Source of the DNA: JACVRW01 sp034664085
GTDB lineage: Bacteria > Actinomycetota > Thermoleophilia > Solirubrobacterales > Thermoleophilaceae
Assembly (NCBI GenBank): GCA_034664085.1
Contig: JAXDII010000063.1
Location: 1 to 45,752 of the forward strand
Reading direction: 5' to 3'
Length of the DNA: 45,752 nucleotides
The notes below the pieces were generated by a model. The model was not told where the DNA came from. It saw only the letters and a list, made by a program, of their open reading frames with translations, and did no database searches. Each line of letters opens with the position of its first letter. Position 1 is the first letter of the stretch. The translations under genes were made by a program, and so were the position numbers. Positions 31,915 to 41,128 of this stretch are shown piece after piece.

Positions 31915-32984
31915 CCCGCTAGCACCTCCTCGTACACCGCGAGCGTCCGCCGCGCGACGGCGTCCCAGGAGTACGGCCCCGCGGCGGCGGTGCGAGCCTG
32001 GTGGGCGAGCCGCTCGCGCTCGGCGGGGTCGGCCAGCAGCTCGCCGATGGCCCGGCTCAGCTCGTGCGGGTCGCCCGGCTCCACCAGCCGCCCGGCGCCG
32101 TGCTCCTCGACCAGCTCCCGGAACCCGCCCACGTCCGAGAGCACCATCGGCTTGCCGAACGCCAGCCCGGCGAACAGCACGCCCGAGACGTCCACGGAGC
32201 GGTGCGGCAGCACGAGCAGGTCGGCGCGGCGGAAGTAGGCGGGCAGCTCGGCATCGGACACGTACCGGGGCACGAAGCGGACGTTCGGCGGCGCGTCCAG
32301 GGCCTCGAGCGACACGCCGAGCGGCCGGCCGACCACCCACAGCTCCGCTCCCTCGACGGAGCGAAAGGCCTCGACCAGCGCGTCCACGCCTTTGTACTGC
32401 CGCACGACTCCGAAGCACAGCACCACCGGGCCTTCGACGGCAGCCAGCTCCGGTGGCAGCGGCGCCTCGCTGGACTGACGGGTGAGGTGGTCGAAGGCCC
32501 CGTGCGGGATCACGTGCACCCGCGGACCTCCGCCCAGCAGCTCGGCGCCGTGCCGCGTGTGGACGATCACGGCATCCATTCGCTCGGCCAGCCGGCGCCC
32601 GGACCGCTCCCTGCGGATCACGTTGTGCATGGTGAGGACCTGGGGACGGCGGCGCTGAAGCAGCCGGGTGCTGACCGCCTCGAGCCAGAGCCACTGCCAG
32701 TGCAGCACGTCGGCGGCGGCGGCGCGGCGGCGCACGCGCAGCGTGTCCGGCACGTGCTCCGCCACCTTCAGCGCGCGCCGCAGGCGGGGGTGATCGGCGC
32801 CCGCGCTGGTGGCGAGCCGGTAGAAGGACTCGCTCACCGAGTAGCCGTCGGGCTCAGGCGCGGGGCCGTGGACGAAGCGCGAGGTGACCAGCTCGACGCC
32901 CGCGCCCTGGCGTGCCAGGGCGGCCGCGAGAGCGTGGTCGTACGGCAGCACGTCCGCCGAGGGATCGATGAGCTGAACGCGCAT
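31911..32984 (-). CDS. GT4-family glycosyltransferase
   Basis: 357 residues. GT-B fold with an N-terminal acceptor lobe (VLHWQWLWLEAV, TMHNVIRRER) and a C-terminal donor lobe containing VVLCFGVVRQYKGVDALVEAF, LLVLPHRSVDVSGVLFAGLA and GKPMVLSDVGGFRELV. The E-x7-E element usual in GT4 is degenerate here (DVSGVLFAGLAFGKP). It transfers a sugar from a nucleotide donor in a surface-glycan pathway; substrates cannot be told. Translationally coupled to the formyltransferase downstream. Divergent from 33041 with a 56-bp gap. Confidence 0.9.
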   Translation of the reverse strand: MRVQLIDPSADVLPYDHALAAALARQGAGVELVTSRFVHGPAPEPDGYSVSESFYRLATSAGADHPRLRRALKVAEHVPDTLRVRRRAAAADVLHWQWLWLEAVSTRLLQRRRPQVLTMHNVIRRERSGRRLAERMDAVIVHTRHGAELLGGGPRVHVIPHGAFDHLTRQSSEAPLPPELAAVEGPVVLCFGVVRQYKGVDALVEAFRSVEGAELWVVGRPLGVSLEALDAPPNVRFVPRYVSDAELPAYFRRADLLVLPHRSVDVSGVLFAGLAFGKPMVLSDVGGFRELVEEHGAGRLVEPGDPHELSRAIGELLADPAERERLAHQARTAAAGPYSWDAVARRTLAVYEEVLAG

Positions 32985-33040
32985 CAGCCGGACATTCTCG
33001 CGGCCGCGCGACCGGAGCCATGTTCTAGGGTCCCGCGCCC

Positions 33041-34858
33041 ATGGCCCGCCCCGTTGTCCGCGCGGTCTTCGCGCTCCTGGTGGTCGCCACCGTTCTGGCC
33101 TTCTTCGCGACCCAGCAGCTGAAGAGCGAGTTCCCGCTCGTCCTGCGCTTCGCCGCGCAGCCGAAGCAGTTCTCTCCCAACGCAGACCACTACCGCGACG
33201 CGACGCAGGTCGGCTTCGACCTGTCCGAGCCGGCGACGGTCACCTTCTCGATCATGGACGGCGAGGGCAACGAGATCCGGCGGCTCGCCGACGACCGTCC
33301 GCTGGCCGGAGACCGCAAGCACCGCTTCCGCTGGGACGGACGCGACGACGAGGGCATGCCCGTGCCGGACGGCGTCTACCGCATGCGCGTCGTGCGGCGC
33401 GACGAGGGCCGCGTGATCGACTCGGCCAAGCGCATCCGCATCGACCGCGCGCCGCCGCGCGCCGAGCTGGTCTCCGCCGAGCCCGGCGTGATCGCGCCCG
33501 GCGAGCCGGGACAGACGCCCGAGGTCACCCTGCGCTTTCGCGGTCCCGCGAACGAGGCGCCCGAGTTCCGCGTGTTCCGCACCGACGACGGTCCGCCGCG
33601 GGTGGTGCGCCGCTTCCGCGGCGAGGGCCGCAGCGGCGTGTGGCGCGGCGAGGTGGCGACCGGTCCCTCGGAGACGGGGCCGGCCCCCGACGGCGACTAC
33701 GCCTTCACGGTGAGCGTGCGCGACAAGGCCGGCAACCTGGCTGTCGCGCCGGCTGAGATCCCCACGGCGGCGCTGGCACGCCCGCACACCGGGGTGAGCG
33801 TGCGCAGCTTCACCCTGCGCGGCCCGCTGGAGGTGGTGCCCGCCGGCTCCGTCGCCACGCTGGAGGCCGGGCCGATCGACCGCAGCCTCGACTTCGTCCT
33901 CTCGCGGCTCGGCGATCCCGAGCCGATCCGCCGCGGCGAGCGCATCGGCGGCCGCTTCCGCATCGGCATCCCATCCGACACCAAGACCGGCCTCTACCTG
34001 GCCCGCGTGCGGGCCGGCAGCCACCGCGCCGTGTGGCCGATCGCCGTGGCCGGGCTGCCCCAGTCCAAGCGCGCCGCCCAGCGCCCGCGCCCGCTGGTCG
34101 TGCTGCCGGCGATCAGCTGGCAGGGGACCAACCGCGTGGACGACGATCTCGACGGGTTCGCGGACGCTCTTCCGCACGCCCGCTCGGTCGGCCTCGGCCG
34201 GCCCTTCGCCGGCGGCGCTCTGCCGCGCGGCTTCCAGTCGGAGGTCGCCCCGCTGCTGCACTACCTCGACCGCGAGCGGCTCGCGTACGACCTGACGACG
34301 GACCTTTCGCTCGCCCGCGGGGAGGGCCCGGCGCTGGGCAACGCCCCGGGCGTCGCGTTCGTCGGCAGCGCCGTGTGGCTGCCCGACCCGCTGCTGCGCC
34401 GCCTGCGCGACGACGTGGAGGATGGCCTGCGGCTGGCCTCGTTCGGCGCCGACTCCTTCAGGCGCACCGTGCGCATCCGCGACGACCGGCTCATCGAGCC
34501 CGGCCGCCCGCGGCGCGCGAACGCCTTCGGCGAGGGCACCGCCCCGCTGCGCACGTCGAGCGCGCCGCTGACCGTGTTCGAGGACGGCCTCGGCCTGTTC
34601 GAGGGGCTCGATTCCTTCATCGGCGACTTCACGCTGTTCGAGCAGTCGCGCGGGGTGCCCACGGGCGGGCGCCTGATCGCCACGGCCGGCCGCGACCCCG
34701 ACCAGCCCGCCTTCGTCGCCTTCGGGCTTGGCGGCGGCCTCGTCATCCGGGCGGGCACGCCGCAGTGGGCGCGCGAGCTGGACGAGTCGGCGCTGAGCGA
34801 CGAGGTGCCCGCCGTGACGACGCGCATCTGGCGTCTGCTGGGGCAGGGAGCCCGGTAG
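33041..34858 (+). CDS. exported/anchored protein with FlgD-Ig and dimethylformamidase-like domain
   Basis: 605 residues. Residues 5-24 (VVRAVFALLVVATVLAFFAT) form a signal anchor. A FlgD-type Ig domain follows (about 40-145; FSPNADHYRDATQVGFDLSE and WDGRDDEGMPVPDGVYRMRV), then a second beta region. The C-terminal half (about 345-600; VVLPAISWQGTNRVDDDLDG, LDRERLAYDLTTDLSL) resembles the glutamine-amidotransferase-like domain of N,N-dimethylformamidase large subunits. I see no clear catalytic triad. Function is unknown; the genomic setting suggests surface-polymer handling. TAGGGT (33026-33031) is 9 nt before the ATG. Confidence 0.82.
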   Translation: MARPVVRAVFALLVVATVLAFFATQQLKSEFPLVLRFAAQPKQFSPNADHYRDATQVGFDLSEPATVTFSIMDGEGNEIRRLADDRPLAGDRKHRFRWDGRDDEGMPVPDGVYRMRVVRRDEGRVIDSAKRIRIDRAPPRAELVSAEPGVIAPGEPGQTPEVTLRFRGPANEAPEFRVFRTDDGPPRVVRRFRGEGRSGVWRGEVATGPSETGPAPDGDYAFTVSVRDKAGNLAVAPAEIPTAALARPHTGVSVRSFTLRGPLEVVPAGSVATLEAGPIDRSLDFVLSRLGDPEPIRRGERIGGRFRIGIPSDTKTGLYLARVRAGSHRAVWPIAVAGLPQSKRAAQRPRPLVVLPAISWQGTNRVDDDLDGFADALPHARSVGLGRPFAGGALPRGFQSEVAPLLHYLDRERLAYDLTTDLSLARGEGPALGNAPGVAFVGSAVWLPDPLLRRLRDDVEDGLRLASFGADSFRRTVRIRDDRLIEPGRPRRANAFGEGTAPLRTSSAPLTVFEDGLGLFEGLDSFIGDFTLFEQSRGVPTGGRLIATAGRDPDQPAFVAFGLGGGLVIRAGTPQWARELDESALSDEVPAVTTRIWRLLGQGAR

Positions 34859-34894
34859 CCGGAACGGTCGGACCCGGTAGCTAGCCTGCCCCCG

Positions 34895-36196
34895 GTGACC
34901 AGACGACGTGTGATCGTTGGCGTCGCGCTCGTTGCCGTGCTCGTGATCGCGGTCGGTGTGTACGCCTACCAGCAGGAGAAGCAGCCGATCGAGAAGCGCG
35001 GGTCGGCCAGCGAGGAGTTCGTGACCACGGAGGAGCCGAAGCCGCCGCCTCCGAAGGAGCGCAACCCCCGCCCGTGGCCCACCTACGGTTACGACAACGC
35101 ACGCCAGCACATCTCCCCGTACGGCCACAGGCCGCCCTTCCGGCGCCTCTGGAAGATCGACGCCCACGACACGCTCGAGTTCCCGCCCACGGTCGGCTAC
35201 GGGCGCGTCTACCTGGCGCAGCAGAAGGGCCTCTTCTTCGCGCTGGACGCCAAGACCGGCAAGGTCGACTGGCGCAAGAGCCTGGGCCGCTGCGCCGCGT
35301 CGTCGCCGACGGTCGGCAAGGGCGTCGTCTACGTGTCCTACATGCACCGCGTGGAGTGCCTCCAGGACCAGGCCGGCGCGGACGGCTTCCTGGCGGCCTG
35401 GGACGCCGACACCGGTCGCGAGCGGTGGCGCTTCAACTCGGCCCCGATCGAGTCGTCGCCGCTGCTGAGGGGCAACCGCATCTACGTCGGCACCTGGGAC
35501 CACAACGTCTACGCCATCAACGCGCACACCGGCAGGAAGATCTGGGGCTTCAAGACGGACGACCAGGTCAACACGTCGGCGGCGTACTGGAACGGGCGCA
35601 TCTTCATCGCCAACGACGGCGGCTCCCTCTACGCCCTGAGCGCGAAGACGGGACGGCTGCTGTGGAGCGCCCAGTCGCAGTCGAAGTTCGGCTCGCGGGA
35701 GTTCTGGTACGCCACGCCGACGGTCGCCTACGGACGCGTCTACATCGGCAACACCGACGGCACGATGTACGTCTACGGCGCGAAGAGCGGCAAGCTGCTC
35801 TGGGCACGGTCGCTGGGCACCTACATCTACGGCGCGGCCGCCGTGTCCGACCGGCGCGTGTTCGTTGGCACCTACGACGGAGCCTTCTACGCGCTCGACG
35901 CCGCGACCGGCGACACGATCTGGAGGATCAACGCGCGCGGAGCGGTCCACGCGGCGCCGACCGTGATGGACGGGCTCGTCTACTACGCGGTCTGCTCGAG
36001 CTGCGGGTCGGCGGCGGCACGCGCGGTGGCGCGCGGCCCGGACTCGACCTACGCGGTGCGGGCACGCGACGGCAAGGTGGTGTGGCGCTTCCGCGACGGC
36101 AAGTACGCCAACCCGGTGGTGGCCGACGACGACCGCGTCTACATCACGGGGCGCTCGTACCAGTACGCGTTTGCGCCGCGGAAGCCGCGGCGATGA
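34895..36196 (+). CDS. membrane-anchored PQQ-type beta-propeller protein
   Basis: 433 residues from GTG. N-terminal anchor (VIVGVALVAVLVIAVGVYAY), a Pro/Lys-rich linker, then repeated blades of the PQQ/YVTN type: FFALDAKTGKVDWRKSLG, LAAWDADTGRERWRFNSA, VYAINAHTGRKIWGFKTD, LYALSAKTGRLLWSAQSQ, MYVYGAKSGKLLWARSLG, FYALDAATGDTIWRINARG and YAVRARDGKVVWRFRDG. Seven or eight blades. Known relatives (BamB-like and quinoprotein-like) act as scaffolds; no PQQ cofactor role is supported. TAGCCT (34882-34887) is 7 nt before the GTG. Its 3' end overlaps the convergent gene by 53 bp. Confidence 0.9.
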   Translation: MTRRRVIVGVALVAVLVIAVGVYAYQQEKQPIEKRGSASEEFVTTEEPKPPPPKERNPRPWPTYGYDNARQHISPYGHRPPFRRLWKIDAHDTLEFPPTVGYGRVYLAQQKGLFFALDAKTGKVDWRKSLGRCAASSPTVGKGVVYVSYMHRVECLQDQAGADGFLAAWDADTGRERWRFNSAPIESSPLLRGNRIYVGTWDHNVYAINAHTGRKIWGFKTDDQVNTSAAYWNGRIFIANDGGSLYALSAKTGRLLWSAQSQSKFGSREFWYATPTVAYGRVYIGNTDGTMYVYGAKSGKLLWARSLGTYIYGAAAVSDRRVFVGTYDGAFYALDAATGDTIWRINARGAVHAAPTVMDGLVYYAVCSSCGSAAARAVARGPDSTYAVRARDGKVVWRFRDGKYANPVVADDDRVYITGRSYQYAFAPRKPRR

Positions 36197-37493
36197 GCGC
36201 TGCCGCCACCGCCCCGGTCATCGGCCACACGAGGTAGTAGTTGTTGAAGGTGCGGCCGATGAACATCAGCCACAGGATCGAGATCGCGAAGCCGGCTGCT
36301 CCGATCCAGAGCTCGGGCGTGCGGCGCTGGACCACCAGCAGCCAGGCGGTCAGCGGCACCCACGTCAACAGGGCGATCAGCGCGAACGGGTAGGCCGCCT
36401 CGCGGTCGGTCACGATGCCGGTCTCGACGAGGATCGCCGAGAGGCCGTAGCCCACTATCCGGTAGGTCCCGGCGCCGTAGCGGATCGTGTCGTCGTAGAA
36501 GGCGACCGGGTCGGCGGCCACGAAGGGCAGCATGCCCGCAGCCAGGACGCCCCCGAACGCGAGCGCGGCCCGCTTCAGCTCACCGCGTTCGGCGTCCATC
36601 TTCCAGATCATCAGCGCCAGGAACGGCGCGGCCACCAGCGCGAACTGCTTTAGCAGGATCGCGGCGGCCAGGGTCGCCGCGGCCCATCCGAAACGCCGCC
36701 GGCTGACGAGCGCGAACGCGAGCACGAGCAGGAGCAGGCTGGGCGCGTCGTTTTGCCCGAACCAGGCGGAACGCACCGCGATCGGGCTGCACGCGAGCAG
36801 CGCCCCCAGCGCGAGCCGCACCGACAGCGGCCCGCGGAACGCGAGCGCGGCTCCGACCATCCCGAGGTTGCAGAGCAGCACCAGCAGGCGGTAGTCGTCG
36901 AAGGGATCCGGCAGCAGCCGCCAGACCGCCGCGGTCACCACAGCGCCCGGGAAGTAGGCGAAGTGCTCGAGCGCCACCTCGCGCTCGCGCACGCGCTCCG
37001 AGACGCTGCCGTCGCGCGTGTAGAAGCGCTCCAGGCCGGACTGCTTGTAGTCGTGGCCGTAGGGGTTGTCGAGGTCCAGCAGCAGCTCGCCGCCCTGCTC
37101 GATCTGGTAGGTCGAGTCGTTCGTGAAGAACCAGGGCGCGGTCGAATCGCGCAGGCCCAGCTGGAGCAGCGTGGCCGGTGCGGTGAGCAGCAGTCCGACC
37201 GCAAGCACCAGCGCCACCGCCAGCCGCTTCGACCAGTCCCTTGGCCGCGCGATCAGCAGCACCGCCGCCGCGCCGCACAGCAGCGCGGCGAGGAAGGCGC
37301 AGGCGCGCGGGATGCCGAGGTCCCACTCGCCGTCCGCCGCCCGTACGAGCGGCGCCAGCGGGCCCTGGGGGTCCACGGCGCCCGGGCGGAAGCGCCACGG
37401 GTCGGAGCCGAGCTCGGGCAGCGTGATCGCCACCAGCGCGAACAGGACCCCGGTCAGCGCCCACGCCGCGCGCGGGCTGAGCGTCTCCTTCAT
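36144..37493 (-). CDS. GT87-like polytopic mannosyltransferase-type protein
   Basis: 449 residues from the ATG at 37493, which overlaps the upstream stop (ATGA). About ten membrane segments; a large first periplasmic loop holds DSTYQIEQGGELLLDLDNPYGHDY, with acidic residues after the first helices as in GT-C enzymes that use polyprenyl-phosphate sugars. It resembles the DUF2029/GT87 family, in which characterised members transfer arabinose or mannose to cell-wall lipoglycans. The last 17 codons are antisense to the end of the PQQ-type gene. Specificity is not predictable. Confidence 0.8.
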   Translation of the reverse strand: MKETLSPRAAWALTGVLFALVAITLPELGSDPWRFRPGAVDPQGPLAPLVRAADGEWDLGIPRACAFLAALLCGAAAVLLIARPRDWSKRLAVALVLAVGLLLTAPATLLQLGLRDSTAPWFFTNDSTYQIEQGGELLLDLDNPYGHDYKQSGLERFYTRDGSVSERVREREVALEHFAYFPGAVVTAAVWRLLPDPFDDYRLLVLLCNLGMVGAALAFRGPLSVRLALGALLACSPIAVRSAWFGQNDAPSLLLLVLAFALVSRRRFGWAAATLAAAILLKQFALVAAPFLALMIWKMDAERGELKRAALAFGGVLAAGMLPFVAADPVAFYDDTIRYGAGTYRIVGYGLSAILVETGIVTDREAAYPFALIALLTWVPLTAWLLVVQRRTPELWIGAAGFAISILWLMFIGRTFNNYYLVWPMTGAVAAALIAAASAAQTRTGTSAP

Positions 37494-38998
37494 GTGCTCG
37501 TCGCCGCGCGCTCCTGGGCGCGGTCGGCGGCCGTTCGCCCGGCTTGCTGCCAGGACAGCCAGCCCGCCCCCACGGCGAGCACGAGCCACGTGATCGGATC
37601 CTCGAGGAAGCCGCTGTAGAAGAGCGCGTGCACGAACAGGGCCAAGAACGACGCCGCCAGCGCCAGGCCGAGCGCCTGTTCGCGACGGCGCACCTGCTCG
37701 ATCACGCGCACGCCGCCCACGAGCAGCCAGACGTACAGCGCCACGCCGACGATGCCCAGCTCGGCAGCCACCGTCAGCGGCGTCGTGTGCGAGACGAAGT
37801 TGGGCGTGGGGCGGTCGCTCCCTGCCAGCTCACGGCTGGCTCGCGGCTGCCCTCCGATGCCGACGCCGGTCAGCGGGTCCTCCTCGATCACGCGCGCCGT
37901 GTCCTCCACGCGCTTGGTGCGGTCACTCGTGATCTGGTTCAAGGACTCACCGTCGATCACCTGCACCGCCACGTAGGCGCCGGCCACCAGCGCCGCTCCC
38001 AGCGCCAGCACGCCCACCGCCCGGCGCACGCTCCGGTCGCCGGTGGCGAAGGCGAGTGCGAGCGTCACGAGCAGCAGCGCCGCCATGCTCGACTGCGAGT
38101 ACGAGAACAGCAGCCCTGCCCACATCAGTCCGGTCAGGGCCACCAGCGGCCAGGTGCGCCAGCGCCGGGTGGCGAGCAGCGCGAGAGCGACGCCGATGCC
38201 GAGCACCAGGTGGCGCCCGTACAGGCTGGGGTCGCCGAACAGGGACGTCACTCGGAAGTAGTCCGTGTTCGCGTTCGACACCGCCAGGTTGGGCGCATAG
38301 AAGAACAGCTCGTGCGTGGCCACCTGCCAGAGCCCGACGACGGCGAACAGAGCCGCCAGCGTGAGCCCCGCGGCCGCTAGTGCCCGCGGCACGAACTCGG
38401 GGAAGTCCGCACGCGCGACGGTGGCGAGCAGCGCCACGAAGGGCAGCGTGAAGAAGGCGAGCAGGTTGGTGCCGGCCTCGGGGTCCTCCGCCCACAGCAG
38501 CGAGAGGAACGCGAACGCGAAGAAGGCCGCGGCGGGCAGCGCGATCGTCGCCGGCAGAGCGCGCACCGGGCGACCGCGCGCTGTGCGCCAGGCGAGCGCC
38601 CCGGCCGCCGCCGCGAGCACGAAGTAGAGCGGCAACAGCCGCCCGAGGCGACCGTCCTCCGCGACCGACACGAGGAAGCGGTTGGAGGTGTCGAAGTCGA
38701 TCGGCGGGCGAAACGGCGCCGCGATCAGGACCGCGATCGGCACGAGCGCCGGGCGCCAGGCCAGCAGGGCGACCGCGCCGCCGATCAGCAGCGCGCCGGC
38801 CACCGCCGCGGCCGCCCCGGCCGGGCTCGAGAGCTTGTCGAACGACGCGTCGCCGAGCGAGACGGCCAGCCCGGCCTCGGCCGCGGCCAGCAGCAGCAGT
38901 CCCCCGAGCAGCACCACGCGGCCGCGCGCCAGGAGCACGAGAACGGATCCGAGGGCGCCGACGACCGCGGCCAGTTGGGCGGTATCAGCGTGCTCCAC
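37490..38998 (-). CDS. O-antigen ligase/polymerase-like membrane protein
   Basis: 502 residues from the GTG at 38998, 11 bp after the GT2 stop. About twelve membrane segments. The long periplasmic loop with RASRELAGSDRPTPNFVSHT, followed by TPLTVAAELGIVGVALYVWLL, matches the Wzy/WaaL pattern in which a loop His and Arg transfer lipid-linked glycan. It probably polymerises or ligates the surface glycan built by the neighbouring glycosyltransferases. The stop overlaps the start of the GT87-like gene. Confidence 0.87.
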   Translation of the reverse strand: MEHADTAQLAAVVGALGSVLVLLARGRVVLLGGLLLLAAAEAGLAVSLGDASFDKLSSPAGAAAAVAGALLIGGAVALLAWRPALVPIAVLIAAPFRPPIDFDTSNRFLVSVAEDGRLGRLLPLYFVLAAAAGALAWRTARGRPVRALPATIALPAAAFFAFAFLSLLWAEDPEAGTNLLAFFTLPFVALLATVARADFPEFVPRALAAAGLTLAALFAVVGLWQVATHELFFYAPNLAVSNANTDYFRVTSLFGDPSLYGRHLVLGIGVALALLATRRWRTWPLVALTGLMWAGLLFSYSQSSMAALLLVTLALAFATGDRSVRRAVGVLALGAALVAGAYVAVQVIDGESLNQITSDRTKRVEDTARVIEEDPLTGVGIGGQPRASRELAGSDRPTPNFVSHTTPLTVAAELGIVGVALYVWLLVGGVRVIEQVRRREQALGLALAASFLALFVHALFYSGFLEDPITWLVLAVGAGWLSWQQAGRTAADRAQERAATST

Positions 38999-39009
38999 CG
39001 TCGCGCACC

Positions 39010-39954
39010 TTAGCCGCGGGGCTGTTCGTCGAGGCGGCGGTTGTACGCGTCCGCCGCGTCGCGGAGGCCCTCGCCCCGATCCGGCCGCAGCTGCTGTCGG
39101 GCGTGCATCAGGTAGCGGCGCGGACTGTGGCCCGGCAGCACGGTCGCGGCGGCGGCCCGCACCAGGTACGCCCAGGTCCAGCACACCCGCCAGAGCGCGC
39201 GCGTGACAAACATGCCGTGCTTGCGGAAGTAGAGGTCGCGCCCGCGGTGGAACTCGACGATGCGCCGGCGCATGGCCGCCGCGTCCGTGGAGAGCTGGTC
39301 GTGGTGCACCGCCTGCGCCTGAGGGACGAACAGGATGCGCCACCCGGCGTCGTGCAGGCGGCGGCAGAAGTCGGTCTCGTCGGAGTAGACGAAGAAGTCC
39401 GGATCGAGCCAGCCCACCTGCTCGGCGGCCTCGCGGCGCACCAGCATGGCGCTCGACTGCACCCAGCCCACCCGGCGCACAGACGAGCCGCGGCTCTGGA
39501 CCGCGTAGCTGTCGTGGAAGAACAGCGCGCCGGCGAGCGCCCAGCCGGCGTTCGGCAGGCGCCAGGCGCAGGCGGTCGGCTCGCCGTCGCTCGTGAGCAG
39601 CTGGGCGCCGGCGGCAGCGGCGCGCGGGTCGTCCTCGAGCGCGTCGAGCAACGCGCGCGTGGCGCCCTCGCGCAGCTCCGTGTCCTCGTTCAGCAGCAGG
39701 CAGAGGCTGCCGCGCGCCTCGCGCAGCAGCCGCGAGTCGTTCTCGGCCTTGCCGGCGCGCCGGTCGAGCGCGATCACCCGCGCCGCCGTGAAGCGCTCGC
39801 GGACCGCCTGCGCCGAGCCGTCCTCCGAGGCGTTGTCGAGCACCAGCAGCTCGTACGACACGCCCGGCGGGTGGGTGCGCTCGATCGCATCGAGGCAGGC
39901 CAGCAGCCACTCGCGGCCATTCGTGTTGACCACGCAGTACGACAGGGCGGTCAG
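39010..39954 (-). CDS. GT2-family glycosyltransferase
   Basis: About 314 residues. GT-A fold: LSYCVVNTNGREWLLACLDAI, LLVLDNASEDGSAQAV, LLLNEDTEL (a D-x-D-like nucleotide site), FVYSDETDFCRRLHDAGWRI and VHHDQLS. This is the rhamnosyltransferase-like subgroup seen in O-antigen and arabinogalactan clusters. No ATG or TTG suits the N-terminus; the CTG at 39954-39952 overlaps the upstream stop as CTGA and gives MTALSYCVVNTNGREW, a full first strand. The next canonical start, GTG at 39933, would remove part of the first beta strand. Confidence 0.87.
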   Translation of the reverse strand: MTALSYCVVNTNGREWLLACLDAIERTHPPGVSYELLVLDNASEDGSAQAVRERFTAARVIALDRRAGKAENDSRLLREARGSLCLLLNEDTELREGATRALLDALEDDPRAAAAGAQLLTSDGEPTACAWRLPNAGWALAGALFFHDSYAVQSRGSSVRRVGWVQSSAMLVRREAAEQVGWLDPDFFVYSDETDFCRRLHDAGWRILFVPQAQAVHHDQLSTDAAAMRRRIVEFHRGRDLYFRKHGMFVTRALWRVCWTWAYLVRAAAATVLPGHSPRRYLMHARQQLRPDRGEGLRDAADAYNRRLDEQPRG

Positions 39955-41096
39955 CGCGCCGCCTCCTCGAGCAGGTCGAGGGCGCGCCGGGCGAGCTGGT
40001 CGCGGCCGAACTCGCGCTCGGCCAGAGCGCGCGCGTTGCGGCCCATGCGCTCGACCTCCTCTGGGTGTGAGCGCAGCCAGGCGATCTTCTGAGCGAGGTC
40101 GTCCGCGTCGCCGGCGCGCACGTAGAGGCCAGCGTCGTTGTCCTCCACCAGCTCCCGCATCCAGCCGTCCATGTTCACGATCGCCGGGCGGCCGGCGGCA
40201 AACGTGTCGAACAGCTTGTTGGGCGAGTTGGTGGCGAGCACGGGGACGTCCTTGAAGAGCGTGAGGCAGGCGCCCGACCGGGCGGCCAGCTCGGCCACCT
40301 GCTGCTTGCCGGCGGCCGGGCCCGGCAGCTGGACGTTGGGCGGCGCGCCGCGCTCGAGCTCCGCGCGGCGCTTGCCGTCGCCCATCAGGACGAACGTGAC
40401 GTCCGGCAGCAGGCGCGCCGCCTCCACCGCGGCGGTGAGGTCGTTGGCCTCGCCCATCGTCCCGAAGTAGCTGACGACGAAGCCCTCGCCCCCCGCCGGA
40501 CCGGTCGGGCGGAACAGGTCGAGGTCTGCGGCGTTGGGAACGAGCGCCACCTTCTCCGGCGGCGTGCCGGCCGCGACCACGCCGTCGCGGATGCCGGGCG
40601 ACAGGGCAACGATGCGCTCGGCGCGCCGGTAGGCGAGCCGCTCCAGCGCGCGCGCCAGGCGCCGCAGCAGCGGGCTGCGGAGCGCGCCCATCTGGATCGG
40701 GGCCTCGGGCCACAGGTCGCGCACCTCGAACACCAGCGGTGCCCGCCAGCGGATCGCGGCAGCCAGCGCCGGCAGAGCCATCGTCAGCGGCGGGGAGGTG
40801 GCGTAGATCACGTCCGGGCGCGGGCCGCGCAGCGCCGCGACGGTGGCGCCCACCGCGAAGCGGGCGAAGGCCAGCATGCGGCTCGGGTACGAGACCGCGG
40901 TGGCGCTGACGTAGTCCGAGTAGGCGCCGCGCACGCCCACGACGTCGATGCCGTCGACCGTGCTGGCGCCGTCCCCGGCGGTTACCATCCGCACCCGGTG
41001 CCCGCTCGCGACGAAGCGGCGCGCGAACTCGTACGAGCGCGTGCCTCCCACCCCGGCGCGGGTGATGAAGAACTGGTGCAAGTAGAGGATCTGCAT
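39951..41096 (-). CDS. GT4-family glycosyltransferase (WbuB-like)
   Basis: 381 residues. MQILYLHQFFITRAGVGGTR at the N-terminus, a VFEVRDLWPEAPIQMGAL motif typical of the WbuB/WcaI-like GT4 subgroup, ALSPGIRDGV, NAADLDLFRP, VVSYFGTMGEANDL and a donor-site NSPNKLFDTFAAGRPAI. These enzymes add GlcNAc- or FucNAc-type sugars to lipid-linked O-units. The gene is divergent from the initiating sugar transferase with a 32-bp gap and overlaps the GT2 gene. Confidence 0.93.
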   Translation of the reverse strand: MQILYLHQFFITRAGVGGTRSYEFARRFVASGHRVRMVTAGDGASTVDGIDVVGVRGAYSDYVSATAVSYPSRMLAFARFAVGATVAALRGPRPDVIYATSPPLTMALPALAAAIRWRAPLVFEVRDLWPEAPIQMGALRSPLLRRLARALERLAYRRAERIVALSPGIRDGVVAAGTPPEKVALVPNAADLDLFRPTGPAGGEGFVVSYFGTMGEANDLTAAVEAARLLPDVTFVLMGDGKRRAELERGAPPNVQLPGPAAGKQQVAELAARSGACLTLFKDVPVLATNSPNKLFDTFAAGRPAIVNMDGWMRELVEDNDAGLYVRAGDADDLAQKIAWLRSHPEEVERMGRNARALAEREFGRDQLARRALDLLEEAAR

Positions 41097-41128
41097 CGGG
41101 CAGTCGGGAACGCTATTGGCGCGGCGGC

